Shown piece after piece: positions 49,024-58,459 of a DNA stretch of 64,000 nucleotides; position 1 is the stretch's first letter, and each line of letters opens with the position of its first letter. The notes beneath the pieces were generated by a model that saw only the letters and a list, made by a program, of their open reading frames with translations, was not told the DNA's origin and did no database searches. Source of the DNA: Cinnamomum chago. Its lineage: Eukaryota; Streptophyta; Magnoliopsida; Laurales; Lauraceae. A program made the position numbers and the translations under genes. The DNA is taken from assembly GCA_038049695.1 (NCBI GenBank), contig CP142454.1, positions 17,368,501 through 17,432,500 on the forward strand. The letters are read 5' to 3'.

Positions 49024-51718
49024 GAGGATTTAATGTACATGGCAGATGCAATCAAGCACATTAGATGTTGTACCAATTAGAGCAATTGGGGTGAAAAAAC
49101 CATCTTTTTCACCAATTTGGCACGTGGTCGGAGTCAACCTTAATTTACACTACCTAAGGTTAGTGCCGACCCTATTGTCATGAAAAGTTATAACTTTGTG
49201 CGAAAAAAATTAGAAAACCTGTGCGCGTCGGCACTAACCATTTTTTTAACTAACTAGCATCATCAAATCCCGTGCAGATCAAGCTTAAATAGTGATTTAA
49301 GATAAATATTTATCCAATAATCAGGTAGATAGGATATATACCTGATTGAACATATGGGGAGCATTCCATCGTGAACAAATATATTCATAAATCATATTTA
49401 AATCACCCTAAATAATAAATAAAAAGAAATGATTTTGCAACACATCTTATCACACCAAATTAAAAATAAGATGCAACACAAATGACAAACTCAACTAAAT
49501 TAAGAGTGTTAATTATTGTTGACTATATGAATCACGAAAAAAAAAATCCAACATGAAAATCAAAACCCAAAACCTCCAAACCCAATTACTAACCTTGTAC
49601 TTTCTTAATTTCCTGATTTCCAACTGATCAAGAGACCCAATCCCATACTCCAATGCCCAAATTTAGAGTAACCAATCTCAAAATCAAAAGGTAAAAAAAA
49701 AAAAAATCAAATCAAAATCTCCATTGTTCAAATTCAGAATAAAGAAAACCCAAAACCATAAATCTACAATTCAAAAATTCAAATCTGTAATTGAAACTTC
49801 CCAAACCAAAATAAGATGAATCAAATTTCCTAACCCCATTAGATTAGTTTTCAAGCTTGGTTGTCAGTTACATATGCGAAATTCTAATTTATTTCGTCTC
49901 CAATTTAAAATACCAAATTACAAAATAAAAACGTACAACCAAGTCATTATCTCCAATGCCCAAATTCAAAACCAATACCTTGAATCCATCTCAACCCCTA
50001 GTTATTAACCATATAGAATTTATTAATTATCTACTCCAAAATTTATGAAAAAAATAAATTAAAAAGAAAAAGCAATGCAAACCAAAACCTTCTATGTCCG
50101 ACTTCAACACCCGATACCTAAAAAAAAACCCCAATTGTCAAACCCGAGTGCAATTACTCAATTCTCCAATCCCCAACTCAAAACACCGAATTCCAGATTC
50201 CTTAAAAAATTTATTAAGAACCATAAATCAAAATCTTAGAATTATAAAATCATAAATCAAAATCTTCAAATCAAAATAAAACGAATCAAATTCCCTAAAC
50301 CCTAATCAAAATCCTAATACCAAAAAGGCCATACTCTCTCAAATTGATAATTAGACAAATAAAAATACAAAACCATCAACAATAGCAACCATACCAATAA
50401 TATAAAAAAAAAATCAGAACTTCAAAATATATATGATGGGTCATTATCTTAAAAAAAAATCAGTTTTGAATCCTATTATTATCAGTGGAGCCCTTAGTTT
50501 GAAAGGAAAGTAGGAATCATTACACATGGAATAGCTGTGTACATGTTCAACATCTACCAACTCTTGTCTTGTACTAAGAGACTATCAATATGGAATCAAG
50601 CACAAATAAGAAAAGGCAACATATAAGAAAAAAGGGGAAATGAGAAAGGAGAAACTATCATGATGTTCCATTCTTCGCCTGTCACCGAGAAGTCCCTTCA
50701 TAAGGCCTGCTCATATTTTCATGTAACTCCAAACATGTGAAAATGGTGACTGCTTCTGTTAGTATGAAGCGTTTTAGAAGATGAAACGTTGGAGACGTTT
50801 CCTTCAAAACTTTCAAGAGGCGTAAGTAGGGGATTATGGAGATTAAGGATTGACATTGCCGATGTGAAACATGGAAAAATCAAATCTTATCCTTTTTTTC
50901 CTAACCATTTTTCTAACTGTTTTTTAGTTTTCAAGAGAAAGAAGAAGGTCGGTACCGACCCTATATCAAAATTAGAACAAGAAAGTTGCCGACTGAATCT
51001 TCAATGCAGCCGAGCTAGCTTGACATACATGTTTAATTAGAAGAGAAGTATTAACAAAAACTTGCGAGGAAAACTCACACTTTGCAATATGGGCATGCAG
51101 CATTTTACCCAATGCAATAGATTTCAGCCCAATGCAAGACCGGATAATAGTGGTGTAAGCGAATTTTTCCCGAATTACTCCATGCTTCTTCATCTGGTAG
51201 AAGGATTTAAACCCATCAAGGAAAAATCCATTCCCTGTCTATCCAACAACCATGACTGTCCAAGAGAATACATTTTGTTCAGGCATTTGATCGAACAAGC
51301 GACGGACATAGCCGATTTTGGAGCACATGCTGTACAAATGAGCATGATGATTGTACAAAATAATTATTTTATTGGCATTGTCGTGAATGAAATTGGATTT
51401 TAACAAGAACCCATGAAGTGCTTTCCCTTGTTGGATCGACTTGTTATGTGCACAATCGCGGAAAAGATGGATGAAGAAGGCCTGCACTTGTGGGTCATTA
51501 ATGTTGATTTTTTTTAAGACAGGGACAGAGACAGTTGGTGTAGAAATATAGCTTCTGAGGATTTGGATTTGATGAGATTCTTGGTGGGTGGTGGTTGTTA
51601 GAGGAGATAGAAGTGATGTTATCTCTATGTTGGAAGAAAAGGGAGGGAGGGTTTCGAGTCTGAAATCTGAGAGAAAAAGAATGTTGAGAAATGCAGGGGT
51701 GGAGGATATAACCTGTAG
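49024..51718. mobile_element. Truncated copy of the PPR-carrying Mutator-like element
   Basis: The left terminus GAGGATTTAATGT and most of the left inverted repeat are present, and the interior is collinear with 30135-32980. The right inverted repeat is missing: after ATAACCTGTAG at about 51718 the sequence becomes the 3' flank of gene E. The break is a duplication junction and not an element end. Confidence 0.75.
50960..51715 (-). pseudogene. PPR-protein gene fragment (second copy)
   Basis: Minus-strand frames read FRDCAHNKSIQQGKALHGFL, HLYSMCSKIGYVRRLFDQMP, then KFAYTTIIRSCIGLKSIALG and AHIAKCEFSSQVFVNTSLL. It preserves more of the PPR tract than the copy at 32280-32985, but with frameshifts between segments. 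It is a decayed piece of an organelle PPR gene. Confidence 0.75.
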
Positions 51719-51934
51719 TCCGTAGACAACATCACAAAAGGCTCAAGCCTGACCCAGCACAAAAGGCCAAAAGCCCAATACAACTAAAATGAAAAACAAA
51801 TATTAAAATTAACATTAACAAATATCACAAGATACAAAGTGAACCCATAATTTACTTCAAGAAGAGCCCATGGCACAGTGAAAAGTGTTCACAGTGGTAT
51901 TACTAATAAAATAAGAAAACCCCACTCCAATCAA
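51719..51934. repeat. 3' flank of gene E
   Basis: From about 51738 (GGCTCAAGCCTGACCCAGCA) it is nearly identical to the 3' flank of gene B (11670-11874), not to that of C or D. Confidence 0.7.
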
Positions 51935-54665
51935 TTAATTTTCTTCAGCCACTGAGGAAACTGCAGGCAACTTCCCACAATCATAATCTACGGCATCAAA
52001 GATACTCTTATAAAGAAGCCCATAAAAGATCATCCTTATGAACTTGGCCATCCAACTTGAACCTCCTTGCTGCACCCACCCAGAAAGATAAGCCCCTGTT
52101 ATCAGACCTGCAGCCCTCCATCTCCTCTCGTACACATACCCCTCCAATGCCTCTTTAATTCCCTTTGAACTAATTCCTCCATCCTTTATGAACGAATTTC
52201 CCATATGTCGGCTGAGGACGACGGCGTCCTCAAGGGCTGCACAACCACCTTGACCTAAGTCGGGTGTCATTGGGTGCATGGCGTCGCCGGCGACCGTCAC
52301 GTTCCCTTTGCATGTGGGCCCAAATATGAGGTCCAAAGGAAACCTGAACATCAGTGGGGCTGATGTTAATGTTGAGAGATCAGTGTGTTGAACCACATCT
52401 AAGTAAGCTGATGGGAAGTTCTTAGCCATGTTCTCCAATACATCTTTCTGTATAAGCTCTGGGTCGTTTGAAGCTTCATCTCCTGAAGAGGTTTAAAGGA
52501 AACAATCTGCTGTGAGTATTCTTGATAGAGTAGAATGTGAAGCACAATTTGGGAAGAAAATGTCACACTCCCACCACATGACTCCTGTAATTTAAACCGT
52601 TTATTCAATGGGGTCATCGGCTATGTTTAAGTGGTAACTGATGAAAAGATGCAAGCATTTTTAAGTGGTAACTGATGAAAAGATGCAAGCATTTTTAAGT
52701 GGTAACTGATGAAAAGATGCAAGCATTTTTAAGTGGTAACTGATGGAACTCCACTTGCATACACCATAGAAAGCAAGGACAAATTATGACTTAATCCATG
52801 AGAAGAAATGAGAGAGAACATACCTTTGACACAAGATTTGTAGACGATGAACCAGTAAACATCTGTGCTATTGAGACTAACAAAACCGGCTCTTAAAGCA
52901 TCATGCACAAATTGCTGGAATTGATGCTTAAGCCCATGTCCTTGTGGGTAAACAGCTAACCCTCGCACAGCCATCCGACCCGAATGGATTGGAGCTTTAA
53001 GTCCTAGCCACTGAGCCACCACTGAGTGCACCCCATCGCACCCTATTAAAACCTGCCAAATGTAAATGTCACTCACCAAAGAAACACTCACGCGAGATTG
53101 GAGGTGTTCTTGGGTCACATTGACCCAGCCCGAAGCTCGTTAAAGCATGGCCCATATGGAAATGATCGGGACAATTTTCAGGCCAAGATCCAGCCCATGG
53201 CCTGAAAGTCAGGTCCAGTCTCCCATTTGAAAATCATATACACAATTTGTTCTAAATGATTCTCATGGACATATGTGGAGAGAAGCTCTTCAACAATTAC
53301 TACTTCAATTTCAATAATACCATATCATAACAGGTTTTAATCAAAAGGTACCTTGGCATTGATGATGGTTCCATCCTCCATGTGGAGCACAGCTAAAGAA
53401 GAATCTTGGTGGACCTTGGTGGTGATTGAAGCCAACTTTGATGAGAATAGAATGGTCTCAGGTGGCAGCTCCTCGGCCAGGGCCTCCAATAGTGCTTTGC
53501 GGTGCACCGCTCTCAGTCCCATACCTTCCCTGCAACAAAGTTTCATGTCACACACAGATTTTGTACAGGCAACAGGGCCCTCATTTCAATGGTTCAGATC
53601 ATTAATCAAGTATGGACCCACTCCTGTATTCAAGATGAGGAGTCCTTATCCATTATGTCTCATCAGATGAACTGATTAGAAATAAGACCACACCACAGAA
53701 AGCAGAGAAAGAGAAGACACGTAGTGTTTGACTCAGGATTTTCATTTGAGGGTGTGAACCTTAATAGGTAGTTTGGTTTTGGGGGCACACCGACGATTTT
53801 TAAGTGGATTTGGAGGGTGGACCCATTATTTTTCTTTTTTTTGGATTTTTTGAAGCATATTGTGGTTTAACGGGTGCGACCGCACCCGTGTGGTTGTATC
53901 GGGGTCCGCCCCTGAAAACACGAAAGCTGAGTCGCACCCGTGTGATTGTATCTAGATCCGCCCCTGAAGACACGGAAGCAGAGAGAGAGAGAGAGAGAGG
54001 CGTTGCGTTTGGATTTAGCTATACCTGTCTTGTGTTCCACTGAAAGTAATTGGTACCACTTTTCCGCTGCCCACATCAGTGACATATGCCCTGAATTCAC
54101 AAGAGGAAGCTGTTACCATCTAATTCATGCGTTTGATCCTTCGACCTAAAAAAATAAGTTGTTTTTGGTGGATTTGGGTTAACCCTTTTTTATTAATTTT
54201 GGTTGGGTCTGTTCAAGTCAGTCCATGCTTAAGTGGGCCCCACCAGCTGGAGTCATGAAGGTAACTTTTTTGGTAATTTAGCGTTAAAAAGAAAATTTGG
54301 CTTTCTATCGTATAAGTGCCTTTTACATTTTGTTCATTCAAAATAACACTACAACGTACCAAATTACGGAAAATTTGCTCATAAAATATTATTTACAACT
54401 AAAGTGACCAAGATAAAGAAAGATTAAATTTATTTTGTTCTTACTGAGTAATAGCAGAGTAGAGAGGGATGAGCTTGTGAGCAACTCCAAGAGCGTCCAG
54501 TGCGCGCCAGGCGTTGGAGGCGACGCCAAGGGCAGCACCTGTGGCTCGTAGCTCGTGGGACCTCTCAAGGACCATGGCTTGGATTCCTACCCTCTTCAAT
54601 CCCAGTGCCGTTGCCAGCCCTGCAATCCCCCCTCCTACAATCACCACATCGTAGTATTTCTCCAT
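51935..54665 (-). CDS. FAD-dependent monooxygenase E (MO1/MO2-like), mosaic copy
   Basis: Exons: 54665-54445, 54090-54025, 53529-53352, 53052-52824 and 52482-51935; 413 aa with sound splice sites and phases. GGGIAGLATALGL, GCDGVHS and GDAMHPMTPDLGQGG are intact. Exons 1, 3 and 4 carry C/D-type residues (ATGAALGVASNAWRALDALG; SGRMAVRGLAV; HDALRAGFVSLNSTDVYWF), and the short intron 3 (299 bp) is also C/D type. Exon 5 is A/B type (AYLDVVQHTDLSTLTSAPL as in A; IFDAVDYDCGKLPAVSS as in B). Gly to Ala occurs at the start of exon 2 (GCA TAT), and the exon 2/3 junction residue becomes Arg. Intron 2 is enlarged (495 bp) by a short insertion with two copies of GATCCGCCCCTGA-like sequence. An in-frame ATG at 54710 could add 15 residues. 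Substrate unknown. Confidence 0.86.
52629..52738. repeat. 34-bp minisatellite in intron 4 of gene E
   Basis: Unit AAGTGGTAACTGATGAAAAG followed by ATGCAAGCATTTTT starts at 52629, 52663, 52697 and (partial) 52731. Introns of C and D have two starts and those of A and B one. Confidence 0.9.
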
Positions 54666-55115
54666 GTTCTCCCTCTCTATCTCCCTCTCTCTCAAACACA
54701 CCCACACCACACACCAGCACCGACACGCTACATATTTATAGAAGGGATGTTCTTCAATAAGAGTCTTCCACTGAGGATATATTTCGTGGCACCCAAGCTT
54801 TATTTGGCTTTAGTCAAGGAGGGTGACCGTCATCGTTTCATCATCACTACATTATTAATGAAGGTAGTCAAGACCATGTGCTCTTCCTAGAAGGATCTAT
54901 TTGCGACGTTTGCAAAGGACTAACAAATATATTTGACTATTAAAATGATGGAATCAGTATATTTAAAAAAAAGCAAGAAGAAGAAGAAACAATATTGATA
55001 ACAAATCATAAAAGAAAGCTGGTGCCACCCTCATTTTAGACCCAATTATCATCGCCTTTAATTTAGTATTTAGGTTGTTTCTTTTGTCTTCAGGGTTGGA
55101 GTCTCATTTTGAACA
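54666..55115. repeat. Upstream flank of gene E
   Basis: Promoter followed by the flank repeat (CTCTTCCTAGAAGGATCTAT) shared with the other copies. None of the insertions seen in C and D is present. No gene. Confidence 0.6.
54733..54740 (-). promoter_or_regulatory. TATA box of monooxygenase E
   Basis: TATAAATA on the minus strand, about 68 bases before the ATG. Confidence 0.5.
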
Positions 55116-57023
55116 TAATTAATAAATGGTTCGAGTTAAGTTTGAGTCCATTTTTGCCATTCCAAGTTTCCAACCCTATGACTTTTTTGACCTCTAATCG
55201 GCCAACCGAATCGAGTTAACTCCTTTTATATTCTGATTGGGTTTGAATTAATATTTTTAACCAGATTAATAAATGTGTTGGGGTATGGTTGAGCACAGAC
55301 TTTCCACTCTACCTAGCAATCCAATTAGATGATTTATTTCGCTTTAACCCACCAACCTCACTGGAGCTAATCAAGTGATACTGAGTTTGGGTTAACCCTT
55401 TTGACTTTCAGAATGGGGTTGAATGGTCATTTAAAATCAAATTTATAAATAGTCTTGTTCAGGTTGGGCAATTACGTGGGTTCGAGAGGTAATTTTCAAT
55501 TCAATTTATAAATAGTCATGTTCAAGAGAGAGTGGATGCGGATAAGTCAAAAAATTACCAGTGACAAAGGGTTCAAAATATACAAAATCTTTATAAATTT
55601 AAATATTCATTGAATTTGATTTTTGAAATGATTAGCAATAATTCATACAGAGAAAGAATGTAATCGATCAACCATCACTTTCGCCCCTACAAGCAAACCC
55701 TTGGTCCGCCACTTAGTAGAACTCTAGTGTAAAGCCCTCATATTAAAAATCCAACCCGCTCAAAATAAATAACCTCTCAATATAACCTATCTCTTGAATT
55801 TGACCAAAAAAATGGGTGATATCACATTTTCTATCAAACATCCAATCTTAAGGTGAGAGCAACTTCCACGGGATAAATTTTGGATGATAACCCATATGCT
55901 TGGATTTTCTACATCTGGGACCCACCATAGATTTCCACTCCTTCAATGGGTCCGGATTCCGGACTCATGTTGCACCCATTTAGGTGTGGGCTGCATGCTT
56001 AACCTAGGCGACTGCTAGAAAGGTCATGTCCTGCTTTCAAACAGAATGTGAGGAAGGAGGAACCATCATCCTCTCTCTCTCTCATGGCAATTGGCATCAG
56101 TAGCTCTCCAGCGGTCCTAAAAATCCCTAAATCCTCTCTTCTTCTTCATTTTCTACCACCCCAAAACCCCCCTTCCAATTGATTATTGGTAAAACCCTAG
56201 ATGCACAACAACATCGTTGGAGTATAAGATTTCCCTATAGAGATATAGGTAAAAAAAATCTCCTGTTTCTTTATATAGCATTTCGGTTTCTTAAATCCAT
56301 AATTCTATTATTATGAGTGCAATGTGATGTCACATTAGCACAATTTTGAAATTACTCACTTTTATGTTTCTTTTCACTACTTTTCTTTGCTTCTTTTTAC
56401 CATCTCTATTTAACTCATACAAAAAGTGATCATTATTTTAAAATTTTATTTTAAAAATTATATTTCTTGTGTTAAGAACAACCACGTTTGGCTAGTGTTC
56501 AGTGACAGTCACTAGCCTACTGTAAAAAAATGTTTACATCTACGTACGGAATCAGGAATGAGGACTTCAATTCAATCCTACTTATTACATGATTTGAACT
56601 TGCAAGCAACCCATTAGGTTTGTGTTGATTTAAACAATCCAAGTCGTTTTATATCTGTCAAACAAATTAAAGTTCCACTAACCTTGGGCAACACTGATCT
56701 ATCCACCTGTCTTATAAGTGTTCAACCCGAGCTCAACCAGAAATTTAGAACCGTCAATCCAAACCCAAAATTAATGGGTTGGGTTCATGGATTGTAGTGC
56801 AACTAGTCTGTTTGGGACATGTAGATGAGTCGAGTTGACTTAATATGAACCCAACCCATTTGTTCATCAGATAAGAAATGTCAACCCAGAGTCCCAGACC
56901 AAACTCAAAAATAAATATAGAGTCACCAGGGCATTTAAATATTGACCTGGGTTGTTAGAGGACCGTTCACTACATCATATCAATATCACTGTTCTAATAT
57001 AGTGTGCAGCTTCCGAACACAAA
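55116..57023. repeat. Far upstream flank of E, duplicate of 33613-35540
   Basis: Begins at the intact 9-bp TAATTAATA (55116-55124), the empty site of the Mutator-like element, and runs collinear with the C-block flank. It contains a copy of the unidentified first-exon-like fragment at about 56084-56240. No intact gene. Confidence 0.75.
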
Positions 57024-57308
57024 TACAAAACAAAATGACAGTGAAAGAGCTATGCGCATCTTATTCGTTTCTTTGATGAAGCCCAAAATCTTGTTACAGT
57101 TAATGAACTACAAGCTTGCAACAAACTCATGGAAGGCACTGTTGGGTATGTGGGCTTGGGTTTGGCTTGGTTTGTAGGCCCAACCCATTTGTATTGGCCG
57201 AACCCATTTGTATTGTGGTTGTTGGGTTTGGACTTGTTGAACATCTTGAGTATGAGCACTTATGGGTGTATAGCACCTATGGGCGCATTTGGAGGCTAGT
57301 GTTCCTCC
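57024..57308. other. Unassigned intergenic DNA
   Basis: A junction zone between the array flank and the gypsy remnant. GGCTTGGGTTTGGCTTGG-type low-complexity sequence is present; nothing else is recognised. Confidence 0.4.
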
Positions 57309-57500
57309 CTACCCTGCCAGCATGAGCTGCAATATTTGCTGATTCTGAGTCACCAGCTGCTGCATGGTCTCCAGCATCTGTTGAGGGGAGGGAGCGGGAG
57401 CGGGAGCATTCGGTGCAGGGTTGGTCGGTGGAGGATTACATTCGCCCTCCCGCGAGGAATTACCATCTTGTCGCCTTGTTGACCTTGTGGTGATCGGCAT
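57309..57500 (-). pseudogene. Gag N-terminal fragment of a gypsy element
   Basis: ATG at 57500 starts MPITTRSTRRQD, then a Pro/Ala-rich stretch and QQMLETMQQLVTQNQQILQL, ending at a stop at 57311-57309 after about 63 codons. The position just inside the primer-binding site and the Gln-rich composition fit the Gag start of Tat-type gypsy elements. The rest of gag is absent. Confidence 0.6.
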
Positions 57501-57529
57501 GACCTTAGAAAAAATGAAATTTTTTTCAG

Positions 57530-57547
57530 TTCCCACAGACGGCGCCA
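57530..57547 (-). promoter_or_regulatory. Primer-binding site of a gypsy element
   Basis: On the minus strand TGGCGCCGTCTGTGGGAA, three bases after the LTR. This is a common PBS form in plant Ty3/gypsy elements. Confidence 0.8.
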
Positions 57548-57550
57548 AAC

Positions 57551-58076
57551 TGATGATGCCAAAAAGTGTTTCGGGAACCACCGGTCAAGTGATATGCAAT
57601 TAATGTGAAAATTAATGAAGAGAGAGAGGGTTTATAATGGTTCGGTCGGTGTGACCTACGTCCACTTCAACTGGTGACTTTACTGTTCTGGGGAAGAGAT
57701 TACAGAGTAGAAGGTTACAATGATACTGAAAAAATTTGATCCCCTCGCTTCTTTGGTAGGACTCTCCTTTTATACTCTTCCCCTAACGGATGGGGACGAT
57801 TCTCCAGCGATGCACGCTCCATTCTGGTGGAGTCTCCCGAACCGTCCTCAACAGACGAGCAGGTAGGATCTCCCCCGCAGGAATTGGTAAAAGTCGGTTA
57901 AAGGAACAACGCATTGACTCCGTCATTCGGTGGATCTGGACCCGGCCCTTAATGGGTGGGTGATGACCCGGGCTCATCACGGACTTGGGTCACTTTGACC
58001 TGACCCGTCATCGTGGACTGAGCCACTTGGGTCCAACTCATCCTTGCGGACCGAGTCACTTGGGCCTGGTCCATCA
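57551..58076 (-). repeat. LTR of a Tat-like gypsy element
   Basis: 526 bp bounded by TGATG and CATCA. A minus-strand TATA box (GTATAAAAGGAG, about 57767-57778) gives the orientation. The adjacent GAGGGGCAAA (minus strand, 58086-58077) is a fitting polypurine tract on the pol side. PBS and gag sequence lie on the other side. Confidence 0.75.
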
Positions 58077-58328
58077 TTTGCCCCTCAATGTCTCGCGCCA
58101 AAGAGAACTTTGAAAGGGAGACATTTTGAATATTCAGACTTTTTCATGTCGAGCGTTAGTTGTTTTCCACAAACGCTATCCACCTCCGCGTTTGGGGTTC
58201 CACAACAGAGTCCTCTGGGTTCTCTCCCACTTTGATTTTTACGGAAGAGCTCTTGTGTCTCAGGGCTTTTCTCCTTTGCTCTCCTGGTTTAGTGCTCTTT
58301 CTCCTTTGAAAACCCTAGAGCAAGAGTT

Positions 58329-58336
58329 TATAAATA
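58329..58336 (+). promoter_or_regulatory. TATA box of the antisense gene of the gypsy element
   Basis: TATAAATA on the plus strand, about 130 bases before the ATG at 58460, in the correct orientation for the antisense gene. Confidence 0.45.
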
Positions 58337-58459
58337 GAGAGGCTTTTACCCATTTTGTTTTTCACTTGGAGTTTTTTTTTTCTTCTTCTTGTCAACAAGG
58401 GGAGCAGCCACTTGCAATTTCTTCTCGTCCAAGAAAGGAAAGCAAATAGGACTGCCATC

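Larger units (their letters stand above)
42484..51718. repeat. Tandem duplication block D
   Basis: Sister of 19172-32980. It lacks the copia-like insertion and gains about 0.5 kb at 47160-47690. It ends abruptly at about 51718 inside the Mutator-like element, where sequence switches to the 3' flank of gene E. Confidence 0.8.

Noticed and set aside
51062-51403. 113-codon plus-strand frame
   Set aside because: It is antisense to the PPR fragment, whose motifs are clear on the minus strand.
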